NCBI RefSeq assembly: GCF_011039275.1
Contig: NZ_JAAKGB010000001.1
Coordinates: 496,001 to 560,000, forward strand
Length of the DNA: 64,000 nucleotides
Source of the DNA: Streptococcus hyointestinalis
GTDB lineage: Bacteria; Bacillota; Bacilli; Lactobacillales; Streptococcaceae
Direction of reading: 5' to 3'
A model generated the notes under the pieces. It ran no database searches, was not told where the DNA came from, and saw only the letters and a list, made by a program, of their open reading frames with translations. The position numbers were made by a program, and so were the translations under genes. Shown here piece after piece: positions 1-12,953 of the stretch (the stretch's first letter is position 1; each line of letters begins with the position of its first letter).

Positions 1-1
1 C

Positions 2-826
2 ATTCAGTCCTTTGAGGATTTAGGTTATTTTACCATTGATAATATGCCACCGACCTTGTTGCCAAAATTTATCAAGCTGGTTGAGCAGTCGGGCGAGACA
101 AACAAGGTCGCTTTGGTTGTGGACATGCGTAGTCGTCTTTTTTTCAATGAAATCAATGCGATTTTGGACAAGATTGAGACAAATGAACGTGTCAAGGTGA
201 AGATTCTCTTTTTGGATGCGACTGATGGCGAGCTGGTGTCACGCTACAAAGAGACCAGACGTAGCCACCCATTGGCTTCAGACGGGCGTGTTCTTGATGG
301 CATTACTTTAGAGCGTGAATTGCTAGCGCCGCTAAAGAGTTTGAGTCAAAATGTCGTAGACACGACAGAACTGACGCCACGTCAATTGCGCCAAGTCTTG
401 TCAGAACAGTTTTCATCGGATGACAATAAAAGTTCTTTCCGCATTGAAGTGGTGAGCTTTGGTTTCAAGTACGGCTTGCCGCTGGATGCTGACTTGGTCT
501 TTGATGTGCGTTTTCTGCCAAATCCCTACTACAAGCCAGAACTAAGAGATAAAACAGGATTAGACAAGGATGTTTATGACTATGTCATGGGCTTTGAGGA
601 GTCAGAAAGCTTTTATCAGCACCTCCTTGATTTGATTGAGCCGATTTTACCAGGTTATCAAAAGGAAGGTAAGGCTATTTTGACTATTGCTGTGGGCTGC
701 ACAGGTGGTCAGCATCGAAGTACAGCTTTTGCCCATCGTTTAGCAGAGGATTTGAAAGCCCACTGGTCTGTGAATGAAAGTCATCGTGACAAAGACCGTA
801 GGAAGGAGACGGTAAACCGTTCATGA
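2..826 (+). CDS. rapZ: RNase adapter protein RapZ (5' end outside window)
   Basis: RapZ is a P-loop protein that binds nucleotides and, in studied bacteria, links cell-wall precursor supply to RNA decay. The window starts inside the gene: the frame is open from base 2 with no start, and 274 codons are visible, so roughly 20 N-terminal residues with the Walker A loop are missing. Family hallmarks that can be seen are [17 protein letters not shown] in the middle, [11 protein letters not shown] followed by [10 protein letters not shown], and near the C-terminus [19 protein letters not shown]. The stop overlaps the yvcK ATG by four bases (ATGA), so the genes are translationally coupled. The rapZ-yvcK-whiA order is the usual Firmicutes cluster, which makes the call safe. 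Confidence 0.96.
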   Translation: MQSFEDLGYFTIDNMPPTLLPKFIKLVEQSGETNKVALVVDMRSRLFFNEINAILDKIETNERVKVKILFLDATDGELVSRYKETRRSHPLASDGRVLDGITLERELLAPLKSLSQNVVDTTELTPRQLRQVLSEQFSSDDNKSSFRIEVVSFGFKYGLPLDADLVFDVRFLPNPYYKPELRDKTGLDKDVYDYVMGFEESESFYQHLLDLIEPILPGYQKEGKAILTIAVGCTGGQHRSTAFAHRLAEDLKAHWSVNESHRDKDRRKETVNRS

Positions 827-1797
827 GAAAACCCAAAATTACAGTGATTGGTGGAGGAACTGGTATTCCTGTCATCTTGAACAGCCTGCGGTTAGAGGAT
901 GCGGACATTACAGCAGTGGTGACAGTTGCTGACGATGGTGGCTCTTCTGGTAAATTGCGAGGCAGCATGCGCCTGACTCCACCAGGTGATTTGCGCAATG
1001 TGCTTGTTGCTATGAGTGATATGCCACGTTTCTATGAAAAGATTTTTCAATACCGCTTTGCAGATGGAGATGGTGATTTTGCTGGACACCCACTTGGTAA
1101 TCTCATTATTGCTGGCATTTCAGAAATGCAGGGTTCTACTTATAACGCCATGCAGATTTTAACCAAGTTTTTCCACATTTCTGGCAAAATTTACCCCTCA
1201 AGTGAGCAACCTTTGACGCTTCACGCTATTTTCCAAGATGGGCATGAGGTGGTTGGTGAGAGTCGCATTGCTGATTATCAAGGCATGATTGACCATGTTT
1301 TTGTCACCAATACCTACAATAATGAGCGTCCTAAAGCCAGCCGTAAGGTGGTCAAAGCCATCATGGAAAGTGATATGATTGTCCTTGGACCAGGGTCGCT
1401 ATTTACCTCGATTTTACCTAATCTCGTCATCCCAGAAATTAAGGAAGCACTTCTTGCGACACCTGCTGAGGTGGCTTATGTTTGTAATATCATGACCCAA
1501 AGAGGTGAGACAGAGCATTTCACAGATGCCAATCACGTTGAGGTGCTCAATCGTCATTTGGGGCGTGATGTGATTGACACTGTTTTGGTTAATATCGAAA
1601 AAGTACCAGAAGCCTATATGGTTTCAAACAGTTTTGATGAGTACTTGGTTCAAGTAGACCATGATTTTGCAGGGCTTCAAAAACAGGCAAAGCGCATTAT
1701 CTCTTCTAACTTCTTGCGGTTAGAAAAGGGCGGAGCCTTTCACCACGGAGACTTGGTGGTTGAAGAATTGATGAGTTTGGTAGGGAAAAAGCTATGA
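823..1797 (+). CDS. yvcK: YvcK family gluconeogenesis factor (CofD-like)
   Basis: 324 residues, full length for the family. YvcK proteins bind UDP-sugars and in Bacillus are needed for growth and normal shape on gluconeogenic carbon sources. The N-terminus carries the glycine-rich loop [14 protein letters not shown] (about residues 10-23), then [13 protein letters not shown] and [15 protein letters not shown], all typical of the CofD/YvcK fold; [14 protein letters not shown] sits in the middle. It overlaps rapZ upstream and whiA downstream by four bases each, so the three genes form one operon. The family is related to F420-biosynthetic CofD, but these bacteria do not make F420, so the enzyme name sometimes given to it should not be used. 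Confidence 0.96.
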   Translation: MRKPKITVIGGGTGIPVILNSLRLEDADITAVVTVADDGGSSGKLRGSMRLTPPGDLRNVLVAMSDMPRFYEKIFQYRFADGDGDFAGHPLGNLIIAGISEMQGSTYNAMQILTKFFHISGKIYPSSEQPLTLHAIFQDGHEVVGESRIADYQGMIDHVFVTNTYNNERPKASRKVVKAIMESDMIVLGPGSLFTSILPNLVIPEIKEALLATPAEVAYVCNIMTQRGETEHFTDANHVEVLNRHLGRDVIDTVLVNIEKVPEAYMVSNSFDEYLVQVDHDFAGLQKQAKRIISSNFLRLEKGGAFHHGDLVVEELMSLVGKKL

Positions 1798-2705
1798 GTT
1801 TTACAACGACAGTCAAAGAAGAATTGCTCAGCCTTCCTATCCAAGATAAAAGTGAACTTTCAGCCATTATCAAGCTTTCAGGAAGCCTTGGCTTGACTAG
1901 CAAGGGCTTGACCTTATCCATCACCAGTGAAAATGCTAAAATTGCAAGACATATTTATCAGCTACTAGAGCATTATTACACCAGCCAGCCAGAGATTAAG
2001 TACCACTACAAGACCAATTTGCGTAAGAATCGTGTCTACACGGTTTTTGTGGATAAGGATGTGGAGACGATTTTGGCGGATTTGCAGCTGGCGGATTCTT
2101 TCTTTGGCTTAGAGACTGGGATTGAGGCGCATATTTTAGAGGATGATGATAGCGGTCGGAGTTATTTGAAAGGTGCTTTTCTAGCGACAGGAACAGTGCG
2201 TGACCCCGACTCGGGAAAATATCAGCTGGAGATTTTCTCCGTTTACCAAGACCATGCGGAGGATTTAGCCTCTCTCATGCAAAAGTTCATGCTCGACGCC
2301 AAGGTCATTGCCCATAAAAGCGGAGCTGTGACTTATCTTCAAAAAGCTGAGGACATTATGGATTTTTTCTTGGTAGTTGGCGCCCTTCAGGCAAAGGAAT
2401 CTTTTGAGGAAGTCAAAATTTTACGTGAAACACGAAATGACCTCAACCGTGCCAATAATGCTGAAACTGCCAATATCGCTAGAACGGTGACAGCTAGTAT
2501 GAAAACCATCAATAACATCATCAAAATCATGGATACGATTGGTTTTGATAGCTTGCCTAGTGATTTGCGTCAAGTCGCACAAGTGCGGGTGGCGCATCCA
2601 GATTACTCCATCCAGCAGATTGCAGATAGCTTGGACATAGCGATTACCAAGAGTGGTGTCAATCACCGCTTGCGTAAAATCAACAAAATTGCAGAAGAAT
2701 TGTAG
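1794..2705 (+). CDS. whiA: DNA-binding protein WhiA
   Basis: 303 residues. WhiA proteins pair a degenerate LAGLIDADG homing-endonuclease-like N-terminal part with a C-terminal helix-turn-helix; they act in cell division and chromosome segregation and have no nuclease activity. Here the N-terminal half spans about residues 1-190, and the C-terminal HTH is seen as [20 protein letters not shown] followed by [18 protein letters not shown], ending the protein. The start overlaps the yvcK stop (ATGA). It closes the rapZ-yvcK-whiA operon; the dipeptidase follows after 18 bases and may be read through, since no terminator separates them. Confidence 0.96.
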   Translation: MSFTTTVKEELLSLPIQDKSELSAIIKLSGSLGLTSKGLTLSITSENAKIARHIYQLLEHYYTSQPEIKYHYKTNLRKNRVYTVFVDKDVETILADLQLADSFFGLETGIEAHILEDDDSGRSYLKGAFLATGTVRDPDSGKYQLEIFSVYQDHAEDLASLMQKFMLDAKVIAHKSGAVTYLQKAEDIMDFFLVVGALQAKESFEEVKILRETRNDLNRANNAETANIARTVTASMKTINNIIKIMDTIGFDSLPSDLRQVAQVRVAHPDYSIQQIADSLDIAITKSGVNHRLRKINKIAEEL

Positions 2706-2723
2706 AACAGAAAGGATATATGT

Positions 2724-4121
2724 ATGGCTTGTACGACGATTTTAGTTGGGAAAAAAGCGTCTTATGACGGCTCAACCCTTATCGCTAGAACAGAAGATTC
2801 GCAAAACGGCGAATTTACGCCTAAAAAATTTATTGTAGTCAATCCAGAGGACCAACCTCGCCACTACAAATCAGTCTTATCCACTTTTGAGATGGATTTA
2901 CCAGACAATCCTATGCGCTATACCTCCGTACCAGACGCCCTAGGCAAAGACGGTATTTGGGGAGAAGCAGGGATTAACGCTGTGAATGTTGCTATGAGTG
3001 CCACTGAGACCATCACGACAAATGCTAGAGTGCTTGGCGCTGACCCCTTGGTGCCATCAGGAATTGGTGAGGAAGATATGCTGACACTGGTTCTTCCATA
3101 TATTCATAGTGCACGTGAGGGCGTTGAGCTTCTTGGTTCTATTTTGGAAAAATATGGAACCTATGAGAGTAATGGGATTGCCTTTTCAGATTGTGATGAG
3201 ATTTGGTGGCTTGAGACGATTGGTGGACATCACTGGATTGCTAGACGTGTCCCAGATGACGCCTATGTGACCAACTCTAACCAACTCGGCATAGACTATT
3301 TTGAGTTTAATAATCCTAACGACTACCTTCATTCTAGTGATCTTCGTGATTTTATTGCCAAACATCACTTAGACTTGACCTATTCAAATGAGCACTTTAA
3401 TCCACGCTACGCTTTTGGTAGCCAACGTGACAAAGACAGACATTACAATACCCCAAGAAGCTGGGCAATTCAGCGCTTTTTGAACCCAGAAATAGAGCAA
3501 GATCCTAAGAGCTTTTTCATTCCTTGGTGTCAAAAACCGTATCGTAAGGTGACCGTTGAAGATGTCAAGTATGTGCTCAGCAACCACTATCAAGACACGA
3601 TTTTTGATCCTTATGGACCAGAAGGAGATACTGTTAGTCAAAAAGCTTTTCGTCCAATTGGTATCAATCGTACCAGCCAGACAGCGATTTTACAGCTGCG
3701 TCCCAATCAACCTCACGAAACAACAGGTATCCAATGGCTTTCCTACGGATCAATGCCATTTGCGACCTCAGTTCCTTTCTTCACGCAGGTCACTAAAACG
3801 CCAGATTACTTTGCCAATACAAGTGAAAATGTCTCAACAGATAGCTTTTACTGGACAAGCCGTTTGATTGCAGGTCTAGCAGACGCTCACTTCCATCAGC
3901 ATGAAGGGCAGCTTGACGACTATATTGAAAAGACTATGGCACAAGGTCATGCTATGATTGGTAAAGTAGATGCTGCGCTAGCTGCAGGTGAAACAGTTGA
4001 CTTTGAAGCAGAAAACCAAGCAATGAGCGACTATATTCAAGAAGAAACGCAAAAGCTGTTAAATAAAGTCTTGTTTGACTCTAGCAACCTAATGACAAAT
4101 CGTTTCACTGTTAGCGACTAA
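2724..4121 (+). CDS. pepD: C69 family dipeptidase (PepD type)
   Basis: 465 residues, normal for peptidase family C69 dipeptidases of lactic acid bacteria, which cleave a broad range of dipeptides in the cytoplasm. The N-terminus [20 protein letters not shown] holds the catalytic Cys at position 3, which becomes the N-terminal nucleophile after processing; no secretion signal precedes it. Other family stretches are [32 protein letters not shown], and [20 protein letters not shown] ribosome binding site (AGAAAGGA) lies just before the ATG. It follows whiA closely and ends in its own terminator. The exact substrate class (PepDA versus PepDB) cannot be told from sequence alone. Confidence 0.93.
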   Translation: MACTTILVGKKASYDGSTLIARTEDSQNGEFTPKKFIVVNPEDQPRHYKSVLSTFEMDLPDNPMRYTSVPDALGKDGIWGEAGINAVNVAMSATETITTNARVLGADPLVPSGIGEEDMLTLVLPYIHSAREGVELLGSILEKYGTYESNGIAFSDCDEIWWLETIGGHHWIARRVPDDAYVTNSNQLGIDYFEFNNPNDYLHSSDLRDFIAKHHLDLTYSNEHFNPRYAFGSQRDKDRHYNTPRSWAIQRFLNPEIEQDPKSFFIPWCQKPYRKVTVEDVKYVLSNHYQDTIFDPYGPEGDTVSQKAFRPIGINRTSQTAILQLRPNQPHETTGIQWLSYGSMPFATSVPFFTQVTKTPDYFANTSENVSTDSFYWTSRLIAGLADAHFHQHEGQLDDYIEKTMAQGHAMIGKVDAALAAGETVDFEAENQAMSDYIQEETQKLLNKVLFDSSNLMTNRFTVSD

Positions 4122-4125
4122 CCCC

Positions 4126-4156
4126 CAAAAGCCACCCTCTAGGTTGGCTTTTTTAT
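4126..4156 (+). terminator. Rho-independent terminator after pepD
   Basis: AAAAGCCA and TTGGCTTTTTT form a hairpin with a U tract five bases after the dipeptidase stop. It separates this operon from the CHAP gene. Confidence 0.8.
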
Positions 4157-4184
4157 GTGTTTTCCTTTATGTTTCCTATTCCTT

Positions 4185-4192
4185 TTCGAATA
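4185..4192 (+). promoter_or_regulatory. Candidate competence box (ComX/SigX site)
   Basis: TTCGAATA matches seven of eight bases of the streptococcal late-competence box TACGAATA and follows a T-rich run. No -10/-35 pair for the housekeeping sigma factor is visible between the pepD terminator and the ATG at 4212. The box ends 19 bases before that ATG, with the ribosome binding site GAGGAGG at 4201-4207. The same spacing is found at the dpnA box at 38844-38851, which supports both. Confidence 0.6.
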
Positions 4193-4211
4193 AGTAATAC
4201 GAGGAGGATAT

Positions 4212-4949
4212 ATGAAAGCAAAATACAAAAGCCTATTATTACTAAGCCTGCTAGGCAGTAGCCTAGCCCTAAACACTACTAGCGAAGCCGCAGTACTTGG
4301 TGATAACTACCCGAACCAGTGGAAGAGTGGCTACGGCGCCGATAGCTGGGGCATGTACCTAAGACAGTGTACATCCTTCGTCGCCTTCAGACTAAGCAGC
4401 GCTAATGGCTTTAGCCTCCCTGGCGGGTATGGCAATGCCATCAGTTGGGGCAGTGTGGCTAGAAGCCAAGGCTACCGCGTAGACATGACTCCCGCTGTCG
4501 GTTCCGTCGCTTGGTTCTCAGCTGGCGTTAACGGCGCAGGAGGCTATGGACATGTGGCCTGGGTGGCAGAAGTCAATGGCGATACTGTCACCATTGAGGA
4601 GTACAACTACGATTGCGGCCAAGGTCCCGAGAAATACTACCGCCGCAGCTTCCATAAAAGCCAAGTGTCCGGCTACATCCACTTCAAGGACCTGGGGGCA
4701 AGCACCGTAACCTCATCCCCATCTGTGCAGTCAACCCCATCACCATCAAGTACACTCTCAACCAGCGGCACCTACACCTTCACTAGCCGCCACGGGATCA
4801 AGAACGCACCCCAACAATCCAGCAGCGATATCGCCTATTACGATGCCGGCAGCAGTGTCCGCTATGATAAAACGGTCATCTCAGACGGCTATGAGTGGCT
4901 TTCCTATATCAGTTATTCTGGGGCTCGCCGCTATATCGCGATAGACTAA
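4212..4949 (+). CDS. Secreted CHAP-SH3 murein hydrolase, probable competence-induced fratricin (CbpD-like)
   Basis: 245 residues. A signal peptide covers about residues 1-27 (KAKYKSLLLLSLLGSS, cut near SEAA). A CHAP amidase/endopeptidase domain follows (about 30-155): the catalytic Cys is in YLRQCTSFVAFRL and the His in GGYGHVAWVAEV. After a Ser/Thr/Pro-rich linker (SSPSVQSTPSPSSTLS) comes a C-terminal SH3-type wall-binding domain (about 185-245). Such proteins cut peptidoglycan stem or cross-bridge peptides; streptococcal CbpD-type hydrolases with this layout lyse sister cells during competence. The competence box upstream supports that role, but this is inference. Codon choice (many CTA, AGC, GGC, TAC) differs from neighbouring genes, hinting at transfer. 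It could instead be a housekeeping PcsB-like or bacteriocin-like hydrolase; no immunity gene is adjacent. Confidence 0.85.
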   Translation: MKAKYKSLLLLSLLGSSLALNTTSEAAVLGDNYPNQWKSGYGADSWGMYLRQCTSFVAFRLSSANGFSLPGGYGNAISWGSVARSQGYRVDMTPAVGSVAWFSAGVNGAGGYGHVAWVAEVNGDTVTIEEYNYDCGQGPEKYYRRSFHKSQVSGYIHFKDLGASTVTSSPSVQSTPSPSSTLSTSGTYTFTSRHGIKNAPQQSSSDIAYYDAGSSVRYDKTVISDGYEWLSYISYSGARRYIAID

Positions 4950-4951
4950 GA

Positions 4952-4976
4952 GAAAAGACCTTAGGGCCTTTTTTCA
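4952..4976 (+). terminator. Terminator after the CHAP gene
   Basis: An imperfect stem (AAAAGACC / GGGCCTTTTTT) with a U tract lies three bases after the stop. Confidence 0.6.
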
Positions 4977-5005
4977 TTTTTTTATAAAAAAGATTAAAAA
5001 AGTTA

Positions 5006-5034
5006 TTGACAGTGTAGATGAAGTTTGATAAACT
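5006..5034 (+). promoter_or_regulatory. rRNA operon promoter P1
   Basis: Perfect -35 TTGACA (5006-5011), a 17-base spacer, and -10 TAAACT (5029-5034). The stretch AAGTTTGATA just before and into the -10 recurs in P2. Confidence 0.75.
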
Positions 5035-5095
5035 AATATAGCTGTCAAACGAGAGGACGTTAACACGAGAGGTTGAAAAAACTTCAAAAAAAGTG

Positions 5096-5124
5096 TTGAC
5101 AAGCTATTAAAAGTTTGATAGAAT
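5096..5124 (+). promoter_or_regulatory. rRNA operon promoter P2
   Basis: Perfect -35 TTGACA (5096-5101), a 17-base spacer, and -10 TAGAAT (5119-5124). It lies 90 bases downstream of P1, giving the tandem promoter layout usual for rRNA operons. Confidence 0.85.
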
Positions 5125-5153
5125 ATAGAAGTTGTCTCTTGAGAGACAAAGAC

Positions 5154-5182
5154 CTTTGAGAACTGAACAAGACGATGTGCAG
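5154..5182 (+). other. 16S rRNA leader: boxA-like site and 5' arm of the processing stem
   Basis: CTTTGAGAACTGAACAAGAC resembles the Firmicutes rrn boxA antitermination region. The stretch 5154-5182 is complementary, with a few mismatches, to 6819-6845 downstream of 16S, so the two can pair to form the long stem cut by RNase III during 16S maturation. Confidence 0.65.
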
Positions 5183-5252
5183 GGCTTCTTAAAGAAGTCA
5201 AAAATAAATCTGTCAGAGAACAGAATGAGTGAAGACTCAAACAAATCATGAT

Positions 5253-6807
<1,555 letters not shown>

Positions 6808-6854
6808 AAAAAACGGAACTGTACATTGTCTTGTTTAGTTTTGAGAGGTCTTGT

Positions 6855-6927
6855 GGGGCCTTAGCTCAGCTGGGAGAGCGCCTGCTTTGCACGCAGGAGG
6901 TCAGCGGTTCGATCCCGCTAGGCTCCA
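6855..6927 (+). tRNA. tRNA-Ala(UGC)
   Basis: A 73-base cloverleaf in the 16S-23S spacer with anticodon TGC (loop TTTGCAC) and the G3-U70 pair that marks alanine tRNAs. No CCA is encoded. A single tRNA-Ala in the spacer is the streptococcal pattern. Confidence 0.98.
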
Positions 6928-6957
6928 TAGAATCGTAAGATTCTAGATTGTCCATTG

Positions 6958-6974
6958 AAAATTGAATAACTATC
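6958..6974 (+). other. 5' arm of the 23S processing stem
   Basis: The 17 bases at 6958-6974 are perfectly complementary to 9977-9993 on the far side of 23S, so they close the 23S precursor stem. Confidence 0.75.
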
Positions 6975-7041
6975 AAATAGCAACAAGAAAATAAACCGAA
7001 ACGCTGTGATTTAATGAGTTTAAGGTCAATAGACCAAATAA

Positions 7042-9943
<2,902 letters not shown>

Positions 9944-9976
9944 TCATAAAGAAGTAGCGTAAGGTTAACTTGTTTA

Positions 9977-9993
9977 GATAGTTATTCAATTTT
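9977..9993 (+). other. 3' arm of the 23S processing stem
   Basis: Exact complement of 6958-6974; together they form the RNase III processing stem around 23S. Confidence 0.75.
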
Positions 9994-10019
9994 GAGTAGA
10001 CAAGAGATCTATTCAATAG

Positions 10020-10134
10020 TTAAGTGACGATAGCCTAGGAGATACACCTGTTCCCATGCCGAACACAGTAGTTAAGCCCTAGAACGCCTGATGTAGTTGG
10101 GGGTTGCCCCCTGTTAGATATGGTAGTCGCTTGG
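10020..10134 (+). rRNA. rrf: 5S ribosomal RNA
   Basis: About 115 bases with the conserved GACGATAGCCTAGGAG 5' strand, CCATGCCGAACACAG loop and GGTAGTCGCTT 3' strand, placed about 77 bases after 23S. End positions are approximate. Confidence 0.95.
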
Positions 10135-10139
10135 CTATA

Positions 10140-10212
10140 GGGAGTTTAGCTCAGCTGGGAGAGCATCTGCCTTACAAGCAGAGGGTCAGCGGTTCGATCC
10201 CGTTAACTCCCA
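10140..10212 (+). tRNA. tRNA-Val(UAC)
   Basis: 73-base cloverleaf, anticodon TAC, acceptor GGGAGTT paired with AACTCCC. It begins five bases after the 5S end and opens the tRNA run of this rRNA operon. No CCA is encoded, so CCA must be added enzymatically, as for every tRNA in this cluster. Confidence 0.97.
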
Positions 10213-10218
10213 TAAGTA

Positions 10219-10291
10219 GGTCCCGTGGTGTAGCGGTTATCACGTCGCCCTGTCACGGCGAAGATCGCGGGTTCGATTCCCGTCGGGACCG
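10219..10291 (+). tRNA. tRNA-Asp(GUC)
   Basis: 73-base cloverleaf, anticodon GTC (CGCCCTGTCACGGCG arm), acceptor GGTCCCG paired with CGGGACC. Confidence 0.97.
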
Positions 10292-10300
10292 TAGAGAAAA

Positions 10301-10373
10301 GACTCGTTAGCTCAGTTGGTAGAGCATCTGACTTTTAATCAGAGGGTCACTGGTTCGAGCCCAGTACGGGTCA
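10301..10373 (+). tRNA. tRNA-Lys(UUU)
   Basis: 73-base cloverleaf, anticodon TTT in loop CTTTTAA; acceptor GACTCGT paired with ACGGGTC. Confidence 0.97.
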
Positions 10374-10379
10374 TGATAT

Positions 10380-10461
10380 GCGGGTGTGGCGGAATTGGCA
10401 GACGCACCAGATTTAGGATCTGGCGCTTAACGGCGTGGGGGTTCAAGTCCCTTCACCCGCA
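10380..10461 (+). tRNA. tRNA-Leu(UAG)
   Basis: 82-base class II tRNA with a long variable arm (CGCTTAACGGCG), anticodon TAG in loop TTTAGGA, acceptor GCGGGTG paired with CACCCGC. Confidence 0.97.
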
Positions 10462-10473
10462 TTAGAAAGAGTA

Positions 10474-10546
10474 GCCGGCTTAGCTCAGTTGGTAGAGCAT
10501 CTGATTTGTAATCAGAGGGTCGCGTGTTCAAGTCATGTAGCCGGCA
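10474..10546 (+). tRNA. tRNA-Thr(UGU)
   Basis: 73-base cloverleaf, anticodon TGT in loop TTTGTAA, acceptor GCCGGCT paired with AGCCGGC. Confidence 0.97.
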
Positions 10547-10549
10547 TTT

Positions 10550-10590
10550 GCGAACGTAGTTCAGTGGTAGAACATCACCTTGCGTTCGAT
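10550..10590 (+). pseudogene. Truncated tRNA-Gly(GCC) remnant
   Basis: The sequence from 10550 is the 5' half of a streptococcal tRNA-Gly: acceptor strand GCGAACG, D arm TAGTTCAGTGGTAGAACA and the 5' side of the anticodon arm TCACCTTGC. It then breaks into GTTCGAT and runs into tRNA-Glu. The 3' anticodon arm, variable loop and most of the T arm are missing. GTTCGA occurs both in the T loop and nearly in the 3' acceptor strand of such a tRNA, so the exact deletion end is ambiguous. It cannot fold as a tRNA. Other streptococci have an intact tRNA-Gly after tRNA-Thr at this spot; a second intact copy elsewhere must serve the cell. Confidence 0.88.
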
Positions 10591-10598
10591 GTTATTGT

Positions 10599-10670
10599 GG
10601 TCCGTTGGTCAAGGGGTTAAGACACCGCCTTTTCACGGCGGTAACACGGGTTCGAATCCCGTACGGACTA
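10599..10670 (+). tRNA. tRNA-Glu(UUC)
   Basis: 72-base cloverleaf, anticodon TTC in loop TTTTCAC, acceptor GGTCCGT paired with ACGGACT. It lies eight bases after the truncated tRNA-Gly and ends the cluster, which suggests that a deletion or recombination between tRNA runs brought it here. Confidence 0.96.
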
Positions 10671-10678
10671 TATAGAGG

Positions 10679-10709
10679 AAAAAACGAAGTCACATTGGCT
10701 TCGTTTTTT
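10679..10709 (+). terminator. Terminator of the rRNA-tRNA operon
   Basis: AAAAAACGAAG (10679-10689) and CTTCGTTTTTT (10699-10709) form a strong hairpin with a U tract, eight bases after tRNA-Glu. Confidence 0.9.
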
Positions 10710-10760
10710 GTGTATTGATGATTTTATGTTATTATGGAGAGAGTAAGGTAGGACAAGTAA

Positions 10761-11795
10761 ATGATAGAAGATATAGTTTTTGCAAAAAAGAAGGTTTGCT
10801 TTGATAAACTTGTGGATAAAGGGTTTGTGAAAATGGATGAAGGAGACTTTATTTATAGCGAACGCTTTATGGATGACATGTTTGAGGCTCAGGTTATAGT
10901 AGATAGGAGTGGGCATGTTAGTGGGCGGGTGTTTGACTTAGAATTAGGTGAGGACTATCTTCCTTTGCGTGTGGCTAGTGAGAATACGACATTTGTCGGT
11001 CAGGTACGTCAAGATTATCAAGGTATTTTACAAAAGATTGCGGATACTTGCTTTGTGGATGAGTTATTTATGAGCGCACAGGCAAATCGTATTTTAGATT
11101 ATTTAAGTTCTACTTATGGTGATGTATTTGATTGTCCTTTTGAGAAATATCCAGATTACATTTCGTTTCGTGTTGGTGGGAAATGGTATGCCTTGTTCTT
11201 GCCTTTAGCATTTAGCAAATTAGATAGTGAAGGAGGAGATAAACTGGTCGAGGTTGTGAACATCAAGGTCCCTACTAATCAGATGTCGCACCTCCTCAAT
11301 AAAAATGGCGTTTATCCTGCTTATCATATGTCTAAGAAAAGTTGGGTTTCCATTGTTTTGGATGATAGTTTAGAAGATGATGTGCTTTTTGAGCTTCTAG
11401 ATGCTAGTCGTCAATTGGTAATGCCTAGGCACGGGGAGGATTGTGGAAACGATAGATTTTGGCTTATTCCAGCTAATCCTAAAGTGTATGACATTGATTC
11501 TGATTTTTCAAAAACGGGTCAAATTGACTGGACTGTAAAAAACAAGCTTGATGTTGGTGATATTGTTGGGATTTATATGACTGCTCCTATAAAGTCGCTG
11601 CGCTATCTTTGCCGTGTTGTTGCTAGAGAAGAGATGGATAATCATCTTTCTTGTCTGACTTTGAAATTGGTAAAACAATTTTCTGATGATGAGTATAGTT
11701 TAGCTTTTTTACAAAGTAAAGGTGTCAAGAGTGTGCGCAGCATTCGGCATATGACAGGGGATTTGGCAGCTGTTTTCAAAGGTTTTCTTGAGTAG
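10761..11795 (+). CDS. MmcQ/YjbR family protein with a C-terminal EVE/PUA-like domain
   Basis: 344 residues, about three times the size of a single-domain YjbR protein. Three parts can be seen. Residues 1-100 look like the acidic N-terminal partner found before YjbR domains in streptococci. About 105-225 is the MmcQ/YjbR fold (NRILDYLSSTYGDVFDCPFEKYPDYISFRV, with YPAYHMSKKSWVSIVLDD and a closing helix). About 240-344 begins RFWLIPANPKVYDI and continues DWTVKNKLDVGDIVGIYMTAP, which resembles EVE/PUA-like domains that bind modified bases in DNA or RNA. YjbR folds look like DNA-binding CyaY-type folds, but no activity is proven. The gene stands alone between the rRNA operon and asnA. The EVE resemblance is my inference. 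Confidence 0.72.
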   Translation: MIEDIVFAKKKVCFDKLVDKGFVKMDEGDFIYSERFMDDMFEAQVIVDRSGHVSGRVFDLELGEDYLPLRVASENTTFVGQVRQDYQGILQKIADTCFVDELFMSAQANRILDYLSSTYGDVFDCPFEKYPDYISFRVGGKWYALFLPLAFSKLDSEGGDKLVEVVNIKVPTNQMSHLLNKNGVYPAYHMSKKSWVSIVLDDSLEDDVLFELLDASRQLVMPRHGEDCGNDRFWLIPANPKVYDIDSDFSKTGQIDWTVKNKLDVGDIVGIYMTAPIKSLRYLCRVVAREEMDNHLSCLTLKLVKQFSDDEYSLAFLQSKGVKSVRSIRHMTGDLAAVFKGFLE

Positions 11796-11863
11796 TGACA
11801 ACTAGGATGTTAGAGAATATTCGCTAGTTTTTGCGTCATTTTCAAAAAAATTCCAAAAATAGC

Positions 11864-11892
11864 TTTTCATTTTATGCAAATAGGTGTATAAT
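11864..11892 (+). promoter_or_regulatory. Promoter of asnA
   Basis: -10 TATAAT (11887-11892) with a weak -35 TTTTCA (11864-11869) at 17 bases. Confidence 0.6.
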
Positions 11893-11949
11893 AGCTTTAT
11901 CTTATTTTAGTAATACTTTAAGAATCTTGATAGAAAAGGAGCAGAAAGC

Positions 11950-12942
11950 ATGAAAAAAAGTTTCATTCATCAACAACAGGAGATTTCTTTTGTCAAAAAT
12001 ACGTTCACGCAGTATTTGATTGATAAGCTTGAGTTGGTCGAAGTTCAAGGACCAATTCTCAGCCAAGTCGGGGATGGTATGCAAGATAATCTTTCAGGTG
12101 TTGAACATCCAGTATCTGTCAAGGTTTTACAAATCCCAGATGCTGAGTTTGAAGTCGTGCATTCACTAGCAAAGTGGAAACGTCATACCTTAGCTCGTTT
12201 TGGTTTTAATGAGGGAGAAGGGCTCTTTGTACACATGAAGGCGCTTCGTCCAGATGAGGATTCTCTTGACCAAACGCACTCTGTCTATGTTGATCAATGG
12301 GATTGGGAAAAGGTTATTCCTGATGGTAGACGTGATATTACTTACTTGAAAGAAACGGTTGAAAAGATTTACAAAGCTATTCGTTTGACAGAGTTGGCTG
12401 TGGAAGCCCGCTTTGATATTGAGTCTGTATTGCCAAAACAAATCACTTTTATCCACACTGAGGAGCTTGTAGAGCGCTATCCTGAGCTTACTCCTAAAGA
12501 GCGTGAAAATGCTATTTGTAAAGAGTACGGAGCTGTCTTCTTGATTGGTATCGGTGGTGAGCTTGCTGATGGCAAACCTCATGACGGTCGTGCACCGGAC
12601 TACGATGACTGGACCAGTGAATCTGAAAATGGTTATAAAGGGTTGAACGGTGATATTCTTGTATGGAATGATGCCTTAGGAGCTGCTTTTGAGATTTCTT
12701 CAATGGGAATCCGTGTTGATGAGGACGCACTTCGTCGTCAAGTCGCTATAACAGGTGATGAGGACAGACTAGAGTTGGAATGGCACCGTACACTCCTTAG
12801 AGGGTTCTTCCCGCTAACTATCGGTGGTGGTATCGGTCAATCTCGTTTGGCGATGTTCTTACTCCGTAAAAAACACATTGGTGAAGTGCAATCAAGTGTG
12901 TGGCCAAAAGATGTTGTTGAGAAATTTAGCAATATTCTCTAA
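11950..12942 (+). CDS. asnA: Aspartate--ammonia ligase AsnA
   Basis: 330 residues, the family's usual length. AsnA makes asparagine from aspartate, ammonia and ATP in the cytoplasm and has a class II aminoacyl-tRNA-synthetase-like core. Recognisable stretches are [20 protein letters not shown] at the start, [19 protein letters not shown], and near the end [19 protein letters not shown], the ATP-binding class II motif 3 region. An AGAAAGGAGC-type ribosome binding site lies just upstream, and the gene has its own promoter and terminator, so it is monocistronic. Confidence 0.97.
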   Translation: MKKSFIHQQQEISFVKNTFTQYLIDKLELVEVQGPILSQVGDGMQDNLSGVEHPVSVKVLQIPDAEFEVVHSLAKWKRHTLARFGFNEGEGLFVHMKALRPDEDSLDQTHSVYVDQWDWEKVIPDGRRDITYLKETVEKIYKAIRLTELAVEARFDIESVLPKQITFIHTEELVERYPELTPKERENAICKEYGAVFLIGIGGELADGKPHDGRAPDYDDWTSESENGYKGLNGDILVWNDALGAAFEISSMGIRVDEDALRRQVAITGDEDRLELEWHRTLLRGFFPLTIGGGIGQSRLAMFLLRKKHIGEVQSSVWPKDVVEKFSNIL

Positions 12943-12953
12943 AGAAAAGATAG

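Noticed and set aside
4212..4949. CHAP gene as a prophage endolysin
   Set aside because: It has a signal peptide and no holin or other phage gene nearby; endolysins of streptococcal phages usually lack a signal peptide.
10104..10620. Open frames through the tRNA cluster
   Set aside because: They are made of tRNA sequence and would be destroyed by processing.
11837..11851. CodY-like sequence (12 of 15) upstream of asnA
   Set aside because: The key central G and one flank are lost, and such matches are common in AT-rich spacers.
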